From: Podospora pseudocomata | Lineage: Eukaryota; Ascomycota; Sordariomycetes; Sordariales; Podosporaceae | Direction of reading: 5' to 3' | Length of the DNA: 64,000 nucleotides | Assembly (NCBI RefSeq): GCF_035222375.1 | Contig: NC_085891.1 | Span: 2,418,001 to 2,482,000, forward strand | Shown: positions 1 through 9,968 of the stretch, one piece after another | How positions within the stretch are numbered: the first letter of the stretch is position 1 | Layout of the letters: the number at the start of each line of letters is the position of its first letter | The notes under the pieces: generated by a model | Told to the model about the DNA's origin: nothing | The model's database searches: none | What the model saw: only the letters and a program-made list of their open reading frames with translations | Made by a program: the position numbers and the translations under genes

Positions 1-1842
1 CTCAACAAGCTCTCGGCCGTGAGCCAGCTCGAGCTCCTTGCCCCGAAGGTTGCCCAGGACGCAGAGGATAAGATCCTCGAAATGATCCAGAAGATCCTTC
101 TCGAGGTGCGAACGGAGGCCGGCGACAAGGACCCAGAGTGGGTGGACGATGCTGAGTTAGAGGAGGAGTGCCAAGCCAAGTGTCTGGCGCTCAAGTCTCT
201 GGCAAACAAGCTGAGGAGCATGGAAGCCGATGAGGCAAAGGAAAACGGAGCCAAGATCTGGAAGATGCTTATTTCGCTGGTTCACAACAAGGGCGAGATG
301 ACCAAAACCAAAAACACACCAAAGCATCACAAATCCCGGCTGCGGCTGCTTGCTGCTCAGCTTATCCTCAAGCTCTGCATTCAGAAGCATTTCGACGAGT
401 TGCTCACCCCTGAAGACTTCAACACGTTGGCCTTAACCACACAGGACGCTGCTCAGGAGGTCCGTCACGGCTTTGTGAGGAAATTGCAGAAGTATCTTGC
501 CGATGACAGGCTGCGGACCCGGTTTTATACCATGATTTTCTCGATGGCCTTTGAGCCCAACGCGGAGTTCAAGTTGAGGACCGAGACTTGGGTTCGGTCA
601 AGAGCGCGGCATTATGAGGGCACACACCAGCATGTGCTCGAGGCTGTTCTCCCCCGTCTCTTCTCGCTCCTTGCGCATCATCCGGACTATAGCTCTGATC
701 CGGATGAGCTGGTTGATCACGCGAGGTATATTCTCTTTTACGTCAGCTTGGTTGCCACTGAGTCCAATTTGGGGTTGCTGTCCAAGTATGCGGAGCGTGC
801 GAAGCAAACCCAGGATGCGCTTAATCCGAAGAGCAGCGGCCATCGGGTCTTGTGTGACTTGACTCAAGCAGTCATTCGCAAATGGCAGGAGAAGAAGAAC
901 TGGACGTTTAATGCCTGGCCTGACAAGGTTGGGCTGCCGAAGGGGCTGTATGGTCCTCTCAAGTCGCACACGGAGGCGCAGGAGATTTCGGAGAAGGTGC
1001 TGGTGCCGGATGAGATTGATGAGAAGTTGGATGATTTGCTTAGGGCGATGGATCGCAAGAAGGTATGTTTGTTTGTCTCTACTCTACTGGCACGGGTGCT
1101 AACAATAAATCAGAAGCGCAAATCAACCACTGATGGCAGCGCTGAATCCCGTCCAGCAGCCAAGAAATCCCGAGTCCAACCCAAAGAGCCCAGGATCAAA
1201 GAAGCACGGAAAATTGCCACGCCCAAACCCAAGAAGCCCTCCAAGCCGAAAAAGGCACCATCCTCCCCCAAGAGCTCGGCAATTTCAGATGCCAATAGGC
1301 GTCGCTCGGGAAGGTCAATGGCAAAGGGCAATCAGTCCTACATGGAGCGGGACTCGTCAGAAGATGATGAGGAAATGCTGGATGGGGTGGCGGAGTGGGC
1401 ATATGAGAATGGCGAGGAGGATAAGGAGGCGGGGTCGGATGAGGAAGTAGAGACCGGGAATGAAGGGGAGAAGGGGGATGATGAGAACAGCAGTGAACTT
1501 TCTGAACCTGAGGAAGTGGAAGAGGATGAGGAAGAGGGCGATGTGGAAATGACGGATGAGAAGACAGCCGAAGAAGAGATGGAAGAAGAGCAGGAGGTTG
1601 AGGCGGATGATGAAAAGGAAGAGGAGGCAGAGGTGGAGGTTGAAGAAGAGGAGGAGGAAGAAGTACCACCGCCGGCAAAGGCTAATGGAAGGAAGGGGAG
1701 GTCAGCTGCTGCTGCCACAAAGGAAAAGGAAAAGACGAAACCAGCTGCGAAGGAAAAGGCGCCGGCTGCGGCAAAGAAGCAGACTACATTGCCGACGAGG
1801 ACGTCTGGAAGGGCGACGAGGGGGAGGGCTGCTGCTGCTTAG
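1..1842 (+). CDS. pds5: Sister chromatid cohesion protein Pds5 (Spo76/BimD family), C-terminal part
   Basis: The frame is open from base 1, so the start lies left of the window; about 596 residues are visible. The first ~340 residues are HEAT-like helices with Pds5 landmarks: RLLAAQLILKLC, then LLTPEDFNTLALTTQDAAQEV, then RHGFVRKLQKYL. These match the conserved Pds5 C-terminal HEAT block. An intron is inferred at 1063-1113 (GTATGT donor, GCTAAC branch, CAG acceptor, 51 nt). After it comes a Lys/Pro-rich basic segment, a long Glu/Asp-rich stretch, and a final Lys/Ala/Arg tail ending in TRTSGRATRGR, as expected for the disordered Pds5 tail. Pds5 binds the cohesin kleisin and controls cohesin maintenance and release on chromatin; in Sordaria and Aspergillus the orthologues (Spo76, BimD) act in meiosis and DNA repair. 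The family call is confident. The exact tail is less so, because the intron is in frame and could be retained. Confidence 0.88.
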   Translation, partial: LNKLSAVSQLELLAPKVAQDAEDKILEMIQKILLEVRTEAGDKDPEWVDDAELEEECQAKCLALKSLANKLRSMEADEAKENGAKIWKMLISLVHNKGEMTKTKNTPKHHKSRLRLLAAQLILKLCIQKHFDELLTPEDFNTLALTTQDAAQEVRHGFVRKLQKYLADDRLRTRFYTMIFSMAFEPNAEFKLRTETWVRSRARHYEGTHQHVLEAVLPRLFSLLAHHPDYSSDPDELVDHARYILFYVSLVATESNLGLLSKYAERAKQTQDALNPKSSGHRVLCDLTQAVIRKWQEKKNWTFNAWPDKVGLPKGLYGPLKSHTEAQEISEKVLVPDEIDEKLDDLLRAMDRKKVCLFVSTLLARVLTINQKRKSTTDGSAESRPAAKKSRVQPKEPRIKEARKIATPKPKKPSKPKKAPSSPKSSAISDANRRRSGRSMAKGNQSYMERDSSEDDEEMLDGVAEWAYENGEEDKEAGSDEEVETGNEGEKGDDENSSELSEPEEVEEDEEEGDVEMTDEKTAEEEMEEEQEVEADDEKEEEAEVEVEEEEEEEVPPPAKANGRKGRSAAAATKEKEKTKPAAKEKAPAAAKKQTTLPTRTSGRATRGRAAAA

Positions 1843-2474
1843 GGAGGTGCAGTACGGGTAGGGTAATCTTAGGAAGGGGGTAGCGGCGTGAATGGTCAAG
1901 TTTTTTTTGTTCTCTGTTTTTATATATTGTCTGCTACCTATCTTTGAGAGAGGAAAGAGGGAACCTTTTATTTTTCGCTTGCTTAGCTGGATTCAGGGTT
2001 AGTTAGGTTCGTTCTGTAGGGAGGGGGAAAGGGGGGAGTATTCTTATGTGTATATATGGTAGGTGGGAATGATTATTTTGCTCATGGAATTTGTGTCCGA
2101 GTCTCTCAAATTGAATGGATATCTTGGGGAAATTGGTAGGTGTTCGTCTGCAATGAAGTATCACCAGGCAGCCGTTTTTATCTGATTCACGGGTTAGGGG
2201 AAGTCGAGTTGGCGAACTGCAAAAAGCGAGCGAGCGGGAGAGGGTTAGGGTTGTGGTTTTTTTCCCATCACATCCAATCACTTGACGCTGCCGGACCAGT
2301 TTTGGAAAGGGGATTCCATGTTCTTGCATCCACTCACCACCACCACCACTACCACGACTCAATTTCACTCTGAGAAAAGCTGTTCACATGTCGCGGAATC
2401 AATAACCCCGAAATTTCACTCTTTTCAATTCACATCACACAATCTCGGGCAACTGACCCCATTCCCCTCTCACA
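1843..2474. other. Intergenic region between pds5 and the PrpF gene
   Basis: About 630 nt with no gene. The first part is T-rich (pds5 3' UTR, T-run near 1901 and a TATATATT stretch near 1920). The second part is the presumed PrpF promoter and leader, with a telobox-like GGGTTAGGGTT at 2242-2252 and a CAC-rich leader at about 2335-2355. Confidence 0.6.
2242..2252. promoter_or_regulatory. Telobox-like motif upstream of the PrpF gene
   Basis: GGGTTAGGGTT (reverse AACCCTAACCC) lies about 220 bp before the ATG. Teloboxes are known Tbf1/Myb-type factor sites in fungal promoters. A function here is inferred from position only. Confidence 0.3.
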
Positions 2475-3668
2475 ATGAGAAAATCCATCACCTCCCGCCT
2501 CGTGCGCCTCCCCCTCGAAGCAGCCCGGCAAACACCCCAACGTTCCTTCCCCGCCATCTTCGCCCGCGGCGGGACGTCAAACGGTTTGGTCATGTTCGAG
2601 CACGACCTCCCTCCCCGATCTCACTGGCCTTCTGTCCTGCCCAAAGTAATGGGTTCCCCAGATCCTCATGGTCGACAACTCGACGGGATGGGATCGGGGA
2701 TCTCGTCCACGTCCAAGATCTGCGTGCTTTCCCCCCCGAGCAGGAGGGATGTAGATGTGGACTTCACGTTTGTTCAGGTTGGTATCAAGGACGGGGTGCT
2801 GGACATGGGGGGGAATTGTGGAAATTTGAGCAGTGTTGTTGGGCCTGTGGCGTTTGATCACGGGCTGGTGAAGAGGAGGGGGGTGGGGTTCAGAAAAGAG
2901 GGAGCGGAGGAGGAGATGGTGGGGTGTGTGAGGATATTTAATACTAATACTGGGAAGGTGGTGGAGAGTAGGTTTAGGGTTGGGGGGAATCCGTTGCGGT
3001 TTGACAGTGAGGGGGGGTATGAGATGGATGGGGTTGGTGGGAGGGGGAGCAGGGTTGTGATGAGGTTTTTGGAGCCGGGGGGGGCGAAGACGGGGAGGAC
3101 GCTGCCTACGGGCCGGGGGGTGGATGTGCTTAGGTTGAGGGGGGGTAGGGGGGTAGAGGCGAGTTTGGTTGATGTGGGCAATCCGGGGGTTTTTGTGAGG
3201 GTGGATGATTTGGGGGTTGAGGGGTGGGAGGGGTTGACGCCGGGGAGGGTGGAGGGGGATGAGGATTTGAAGGGGAAGCTGGAGGAGATTAGGCAGGCGG
3301 GGGCGGAGATGATGGGGTTGGATCCGAGGGTTGAGAGTGTGCCGAAGGTGGTGATGGTTTTTCCTCCTGAGGTGACGGCCAGGGAAGGGGGGAAGGGGGC
3401 GAATATCAAGTGTTTGGCGCTGTCGATGGGGCAGGCGCACAAGGCGGCTCCGTTGACGCTGGCGTTGTGTCTTGGGGCGGCGGCGAGGCTGGAGGGGACG
3501 ATTCCAAATCAGCTTGCGGTAGGGCTGGATGCTGAGAGTGGCGTTGTTACTATTGAGCACCCGAGTGGTAAGCTTGATGTGGGAGTTACGGTTGAGGACG
3601 GGAAGATTGTCTCGGCCGAGCTGCACAGGACTGCCCGGGTGCTGATGAAAGGGAAGGTCTATTACTAG
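2475..3668 (+). CDS. PrpF-family isomerase (methylaconitate cis-trans isomerase-like, DUF453)
   Basis: A single open frame of 397 residues. The PrpF signature FARGGTSNGL lies near residues 28-37, followed by the diaminopimelate-epimerase-like fold with the conserved MGGNCGNLSSVVGPVA segment at about 111-126 and a late MGQAHKAAPLT segment. PrpF proteins isomerise 2-methylaconitate or related cis/trans tricarboxylates, classically in propionate degradation by the 2-methylcitrate cycle. The fungal members' substrate is not settled. The first ~24 residues (MRKSITSRLVRLPLEAARQT) are basic and amphipathic without acids until E17, compatible with a mitochondrial presequence. The start is the first ATG of the frame and sits just after a CACA-rich leader. 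Codon use changes sharply from C-ending at the 5' end to G/T-ending after about base 2760. Neighbours give no pathway link. Confidence 0.85.
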   Translation: MRKSITSRLVRLPLEAARQTPQRSFPAIFARGGTSNGLVMFEHDLPPRSHWPSVLPKVMGSPDPHGRQLDGMGSGISSTSKICVLSPPSRRDVDVDFTFVQVGIKDGVLDMGGNCGNLSSVVGPVAFDHGLVKRRGVGFRKEGAEEEMVGCVRIFNTNTGKVVESRFRVGGNPLRFDSEGGYEMDGVGGRGSRVVMRFLEPGGAKTGRTLPTGRGVDVLRLRGGRGVEASLVDVGNPGVFVRVDDLGVEGWEGLTPGRVEGDEDLKGKLEEIRQAGAEMMGLDPRVESVPKVVMVFPPEVTAREGGKGANIKCLALSMGQAHKAAPLTLALCLGAAARLEGTIPNQLAVGLDAESGVVTIEHPSGKLDVGVTVEDGKIVSAELHRTARVLMKGKVYY

Positions 3669-5439
3669 GATTCTACCCGGGCAGCCGTGTCTGGAGATGG
3701 CTATGGATTCCTCTGTCTTGATCCCGGTCGCCGCCACCGCCGGGAAGTGAACAGAGCCCCGAAGATGAATACTAGGCTACGACACTACAAGACTTGGCTT
3801 CTGCAAGAAAGATGACGGGTTACATCTGCGATTTACTAGGGTCATACCAAACGCCCTTGCATATCGGAATTCCTTCCCGGGCCGAACGTGAGCCACGAAT
3901 GACATATAATGGAAGAATGCTTGGAACTTTCTGATCAAGGCTTCAAGGACATATAGTATCTACCGGTGACGACCGGACAAGCTGGTGGAGTTGGGAAAAT
4001 TGCCATGTCCCAGTGTGTCTTTGCTGACCCATTGGCGGTGGCTGACGTGAGATCCCAGCTGCCCGGTAACAGCGCACTTTCGGAGGCTTCGACAACTCCA
4101 CCATCGCCGAATCTTGGCCTCGCGCATCCTCAAACAAGCCAGCCATGGAAAGCTATTGGCTATTTACCGGATTCTGGATGGATTCAACATACTAGAATAT
4201 GACAACGGGCATTTATGCGCCGTACCACAACTTCGTCCAACGATCTACCCGTTGGTTCCCACTGATGCCCGGCCGGGGATGATGGTGGGAATAACCTTTT
4301 TTTTTCCTCTTCTATGTCATATTGTCAAGGATCTCGCTTGCCAGTTATGGAAATCGTCAGACGTCGCCGAGGGGGGCACTATTGCAAGTCCAGCAGTAGC
4401 ACGGGCTTGTCTCCGTCAATGTTCCATCCGTGGAGCTCATTCCAGCTATTGTAAGCTGGAGCCTGATTGACTAAGCTGCATATCCAGCTATACGGGAATT
4501 GCAGAGGGGATCGGTGTCTTGGACGTTCAGAGATGGAGGCTCACTCTTGATTTGAGTGACATGCCGAGGAGATAGTTCTTGGCATATGTTTTGACTGAGG
4601 TCTTCTCAGTGGCTTTCTGAAGAGAAAGGACGCGATAGTCATCATATATGCGAAACAGATTACTCATACAGCCCTGGTGGACATGCTATTATTTGACCTG
4701 TGAGAACTTAGCGCATTTTGTTTTATAGGGCTTCCAGCGGAGCTCAAAGGGGCAACTCGTGGAGAAGAGCACAGGATGATTTGCCTCAGGAAATGGAACG
4801 AACCTCATATATGCTTGGATCGGGCTTCCGTATGCGGTAGTGTTTCCAAGATGAGGTTAGCTCCGATGGTGATCACAGAGCGCCACGGTATGCTTTCCAT
4901 TGCCTTTCTACCTCACCTTACAGCGACATACCTACTGTAGTATATACATGCAGCATTGATCTATCTGTCAGTTCCTGCAGCCTCGTGAGATGTCGCAGCG
5001 GTGGGGCCTAACAAGATGCTTCTCGGGCAGCGGTCTTAATAGGGCATGGTGGTTTCGGTCAGTTCCATCTTCCATCATGTCCAGCGGCCGCCCATAGAAG
5101 CCCGCGCAGCAGCGTGTCGCATAGGCAATTCCACAACTTGCATGTCATTGTTTAGCTCCATCTGTAGTAACATAGCAGAGCAGGCAGGCAGAAAACAGGG
5201 ACATGGGCAAGGCCATGGTCAAGGAACAGGCGAAGCACGATATGCTTATAAACTTTATCTTGCAGCCGGTCCCCCTGCTCCTTGGAACTTGTGGGCGTCT
5301 AGCATTCCATTGTTATATCGACGATTTGTTTTCTTTCGAACCGACCCCTTTTCGTCGTCCAACTGCAAGAGTGGCCCACCCATCTCGCCCTCTAGCCAAG
5401 ACCAGAATCTGAGAACTCACACGCCGCCGACCAGACAAC
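3669..5439. other. Intergenic region upstream of the regulator gene
   Basis: About 1.8 kb. Short open frames exist, but none shows protein-like composition or recognisable motifs. The last ~100 bp (CCGACC/CACACGCC-rich) resemble the 5' leader of the gene at 5440. Otherwise I see nothing identifiable. Confidence 0.5.
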
Positions 5440-7472
5440 ATGGACCACTTCAATGCGACTGTCAAGGATGGGAAACTGGTTAATACTCGTCGCGGACTTC
5501 AAGTGTCGAGGCAGAAGTTTAATGGGATATCGTTTGTGAATACCTCAGCTCAGGATTCTTCGTCTTCTGGCACACAGTCGTTTCGCTTGACGAAGGAGTC
5601 TCCCTCAAAGTCCACATCTCTTCTAGAGATCAAATTCGCCGATACAAGCAACGAGTTACAGTCTGCTGGGGCAGCTACAAGTGTACAAGAAGGGCAAGGT
5701 CGAACGCCAAATTTCAGCTTCGTGTCGGAAACGGGACAACAGCACCAGGCCAAGAAGCAATCACGGCGAAGAGCAACTCCAAAGCCAAAGGGACAGCAAG
5801 ACCACCGAAGAAACTCGGCCTCACCATATTTGTCTTCTCCCGACTCTCGTCCACCATCCCGGTCATCTGTTGCTACACCACCGCCTCGGTTGGAAGAGAC
5901 AGCATTCCAGTTCTTTGGCTCTTCTTTTCCAACCTCACAACGGCAGCCTCAACTCCAGCAACAGCCTTTTCTCTCTCCTACAATTCAGGGGTATCATGCC
6001 CGCCAGCAGCAGCATCTACAGGTCAATAGCCTTACTGCCATTACCTCTCCACCACTACCGCCGCCTTGGCCGCCAGCCGAATCAGCCACCTACCCCCCAC
6101 CGTTCTCCCCTTCCCAGTCCGGCTGGGAGCTCTTCCACCACTACAACACTCACCACTTGCCTCTCCAGCTCTACCCCTACGAAGACATTGTGACCTACAA
6201 TCCCGCACGCTCAGACAATAACGAGAGCTCTATCGGCTTCTCTGATATCGCCGCTTTTCACTGCGTTCTAATGTGTGGGGCAATAGCTGAGGCTGTCCTA
6301 AACCGTCAGCACCACTTGGCATCTGAATCCGAGACGGAACCAAGAGGGTTCGCATATCACATATCGAAGATATGCGCCATATTGAACAAGAAGCTAGACG
6401 GGAGTGAGGGTGGAGGGGTGGATGCGATAACACTGCATTGTATTGCGATGTTGGCTTGGATGGGGGTCCGTTCATCTACAGTCTCTTTTTTATCATTTGT
6501 GAACGAGGCTAACATGAAAACAAATAGTGTTATGTGGGAAGGTTAGATCACTGGGATATGCACATGCGAGGACTCCAGAAAGTGCTCGATGTATTAGGAG
6601 GGCTAGCAAGCCTGCCAACGTGGGTGGTAAGGAGGATACACACGTAAATCAGCTCCCTATTTTGGCCTTAACCACTCAAGCTAACATGAAAATCCAGCGC
6701 CGACCTCAAAGGAGCTACAGCCCTCGCCTCAACTCCCTATCTCCCGCTCACCCGCTCTCTAATTCCCTCAGCCACAACCGCTATCCTACCACCAGCCCAA
6801 CTAGCTCACACTACCCACACGATCAACTCCACCCTCCAACCCCTCGACATCCACCCCTCCGTCATAACAACCTTAATCACCCTGTCAAACTTCACCTCAG
6901 CAGTCCATCTAGCCCGACAGTCAACTACCAGCTCCATGAGATTCGACCCCTACATCTTTACAGAAGAACTCCAATCCGTCACATATGACCTTCTCACCCT
7001 GCCCAACCCACTCAGCAAACACTCGGAAGAAACACCTCTAGACATCACACCAACTCTCGAACAAGCCCTCCGTATATCCTCCCTCCTCCTTCTCAAAGAC
7101 CTCCTCCCCGACCACCCCCGCAACCTCGGCGGTTACACCACTTTAGTCGGCCTACTTCGACACCATCTCCAGATTGTCACTCAGGTTGTTTCACCAGCAC
7201 ACAACCTACTTGTCGATCCACAACTCCGGCAACATCACGGAAGAAAGAAAGAGCTGAGACAGGTACTGACCTGGGTCTGTCTAGTGGGTGATGTAGCAAC
7301 TCAGAGAGCAAAACAAAATGACTGCCGCTACCGAGAAGCTGGCGACAACACCGTTCTTGAGGAAGATCAAAAGGAGTATTCACGGGAGATATTCCAGAGT
7401 TGTTTAGTCTCCGTTTTTGGTCCTGATAGTAACACTGAGGATCTCGCCTTGGTCGATCTATTCAAGTTGTGA
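5440..7472 (+). CDS. Fungal-specific transcription regulator (Fungal_trans_2-like), no zinc cluster seen
   Basis: Three exons are inferred: 5440-6465, 6528-6643 and 6698-7472, giving 638 residues. Introns at 6466-6527 and 6644-6697 both have a GCTAAC branch, and splicing restores one frame. The junctions give LAWMG|CYVGRLDHWDMHMRGLQKVL and VVRRIHT|ADLKGATA. The G-R-D-HW-HM-GL-(x)-GG-LP and R-(x)-DL-GA pattern is typical of the C-terminal helical domain of fungal-specific regulators. The N-terminal ~190 residues are Ser/Pro/Gln-rich with short Gln runs (QLQQQ, RQQQH) and a basic patch KKQSRRRATPKPK that could be a nuclear signal. No CX2CX6C zinc binuclear cluster is visible, so DNA binding is unproven. 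It may be a cofactor or a member of the zinc-less subgroup. Targets are unknown. Confidence 0.75.
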
Positions 7473-9830
7473 GATGTTATATGCAAGAAAGGGGATGATC
7501 TTGAAGGGGTTTTTTCACTATTTGGATGATAGATGGGTTTAGTCGAAAATACAAAGAACCATGGATTACACAACTGTAGATATAGACATGCCAGGGGAGG
7601 GGAAAGACTTAGAGTTTATGGTTGTTTAAGATGAAGGGAATGTCCTCGATAGGGAGTGGGTTGAGAGGGAGGGGATTGGACAGAAGGCTGCTGTGTTTGT
7701 TGCCTTGCTAGCATCTGCGACCCAGTTTATGGAAGTATTGTCAAAAACAGCAGTTTGCATCCTGTATCAGATGCCCAGGGCAAAGGCAGAATAGAGTTTC
7801 GAGCCATCGTGTTACAAGACTAGTTCTTCACTGAGGCGAGTTCTCAGAACCAACTTAGATTATAATGGCTTTTAAGAGCGATTATTATTGTAAAAGTGGA
7901 CCAGTGGTGTTGCTTCTTGTGAGTGCAAAGTCTGCAGTTGCAAAGACTTTTTATTTAAAGTTGTAATTACAAAGAGAAAGGTCACAAAAGACTCTGTCAA
8001 GTACAACATAAAATAGAGAGGGGTAAAATAAATAAACAGGGGTGTTTCACTGAGAACAAAGTCCTTACTTAATCTCTATCCTCTTAAGAGAAGAGGAAAG
8101 AGCGGAACGAGGTCTTTGGAGGAAAGAGCAAACGAGTCAAGGATCTGCCTTCTGGAAGAGAGACTGAGGTTTGTGTCACTTCTTCCTTCTCAATCCTGGA
8201 GTGGCTTGAGAGAATGAAAGAGAGAGGACTGCTTTATAAATGCATTTAAAGAGGAAAGAAGGCGCTAGCTCTTGTGTTTTATGCGTTAAATATATCTTTC
8301 AAGAAATTTTGTCTAGTGTTTAAGGCCTATATTTGATCTTTTCACATATATTTCTTCTCTTGCAAGGCTCATTTATTATCTTTTAACGCCTCCTTGTTAT
8401 ATTTTAGAGTCTATTTACAATATTTCAAAGTCTATCCTCTATCTTTCAAAGCTTTGACATGAGGTTTAATAGCCTATATGCTTGCTATATTTTTGTATTT
8501 ACAACGCCCTCGCTCCTTCCTGAGGACCTATAACGCAGCAAATGTAAGTCTAACCCTTCTAAATGTCACATAAGTGAGCATAAAGAGAAGCCACCCTCCA
8601 AATACTTCGATAGTAATACCAAACTACTCCAAAGAAAAAACGCAGAATTTGATAGTAATTGTCTAGTAATTTCTAGATAGCCAGAAGGGCCAACAACAAC
8701 CTTTTGGCTTTCTACCTACCCTACGCGTACTATCTAACTTAAATAATATTCTAGGAATGTTTTCTTTTTTTCCAAAAAAAAAATATTTAGTATTACTACT
8801 AAAGAATTTCAAGGGTGATTTCTTCTAATCAATTACAGCATTTAAAGGAAGAGGTGACATTCCCTCCTTGGCTTTTCAATGTGAAACGATGAAAATACGT
8901 TGATTTAAAATGACTTCTTTGCCCTTTCATTTAAGCAAGTTTCTTTATAGATTAAAATATACGTTATGCCCGTCATCGTAAAAGCTTCGAGGAGGAGTCG
9001 ACGATATTTGTGAACTTAACTCTCATATATAAATATGAGATATAGTCTAAAAGTAGAATACAATGAGCCTTAAAACACAGTTCAAAAGCAATCAGAGAGT
9101 TTTCTTAAAACATTTTAGTTTTAAAAATAATCATTGGCTATTCTTTTATTGCTTGTCATTTGCAACACTAATAGAAAGACTGACGCTGCGTTGATTGCTG
9201 CTAATACATGTGTGCCGTCAGATCCTTTGCTTATTCGCCTTCACTAACAAACAAAGCTAAGCTTGTGGCTCTGCGATCTCGATATATTATTGTCAGCTTA
9301 TCTTTCACTATTTAAGTTTGAGTTTGTATTCTGACAGTTTCAGAGGTGGTGTAGATCCTATGGAGGACCTGTTGGCTTCAGAGGCTTAGATAGCTGATCT
9401 GAAGCATGACATTGAACTTGTGATATGCCTGACAAAAGAAAGCCATCCGAAAAGTGTAGCATGCCCATATATGTACTCAACGAGCATGTAATCCACCCGT
9501 GAAGCTCACTAAGGTTCTGCTTCCACCTTCAGCCAAAATCAATGATCGAATCCTATCTACCTCGTCGATCTGCTCGGTTGAGCCTTGGGTAAAAATACTG
9601 CATCTTATTCATGTCATGCTCCAGAGAATTGGATGTGGAGCTGGTGCTGGACCTTTAAGGTGTTCCTTCCAATACACATTAGGTACCTGCCAGTTCTACC
9701 AGCCATGTCACTGGTGCCGAGTTTTCTGAGGAAGGAGCATACCCTACCTTGTACTTGCCATGAACAGCAGAAGGGCTCCATTGCCCTACCGCAAATTTTC
9801 AAATTTCGTGCTTTGAAGTGTTAGATTTCC
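7473..9830. other. AT-rich gene-free block, probable transposon-derived isochore
   Basis: From about 7860 to 9480 the sequence is clearly AT-richer than the flanks, with many TTTAAA, ATATTT and TAATAA runs and no open frame above 60 codons. This contrasts with the GC-rich coding DNA on both sides. Such blocks in sordariomycetes are usually repeats degraded by repeat-induced point mutation (RIP). No transposase, reverse transcriptase or integrase motif is left to name the element. 9490-9830 is less AT-rich but also without a gene. Confidence 0.55.
7960..8505. mobile_element. Candidate degraded solo LTR or non-autonomous element with near-perfect terminal inverted repeats
   Basis: The left end reads GTTGTAATTACAA (7960-7972) and the right end TTGTATTTACAAC (8493-8505). 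They are inverted copies with one mismatch, spaced 546 bp apart inside the AT-rich block. The inner ends also fit a TG...CA LTR (TGTAATTAC ... TGTATTTACA). No target-site duplication is visible and the interior is non-coding. It could be chance in AT-rich DNA. Confidence 0.3.
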
Positions 9831-9837
9831 ACACGCA

Positions 9838-9915
9838 ACAACGACAACAACAACAACAATAGCAACAACAACACCACCACCACCACACCACCACACCACC
9901 ACCAATCAACAACAA

Positions 9916-9966
<51 letters not shown>
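9838..9966 (+). repeat. Compound CAA/CAC/CAG trinucleotide repeat
   Basis: CAACAA units pass into CACCAC units, back to CAA, then into about 17 uninterrupted CAG units (about 9917-9964), ending immediately before the ATG at 9968. CA-rich leaders are common before fungal start codons. The long pure CAG run is unusual for an untranslated leader. Confidence 0.85.

Positions 9967-9967
<1 letters not shown>

Positions 9968-9968
<1 letters not shown>

Noticed and set aside
1196-1718. Minus-strand Pro/Ser-rich frames opposite the pds5 tail
   Set aside because: They mirror the GAG/GAA/AAG low-complexity coding of pds5.
2577-3737. Long minus-strand open frame (386 codons) opposite prpF
   Set aside because: It is Pro/His/Arg-rich with no domain and lies exactly antisense to a recognised enzyme; the G-rich codons of prpF create it.
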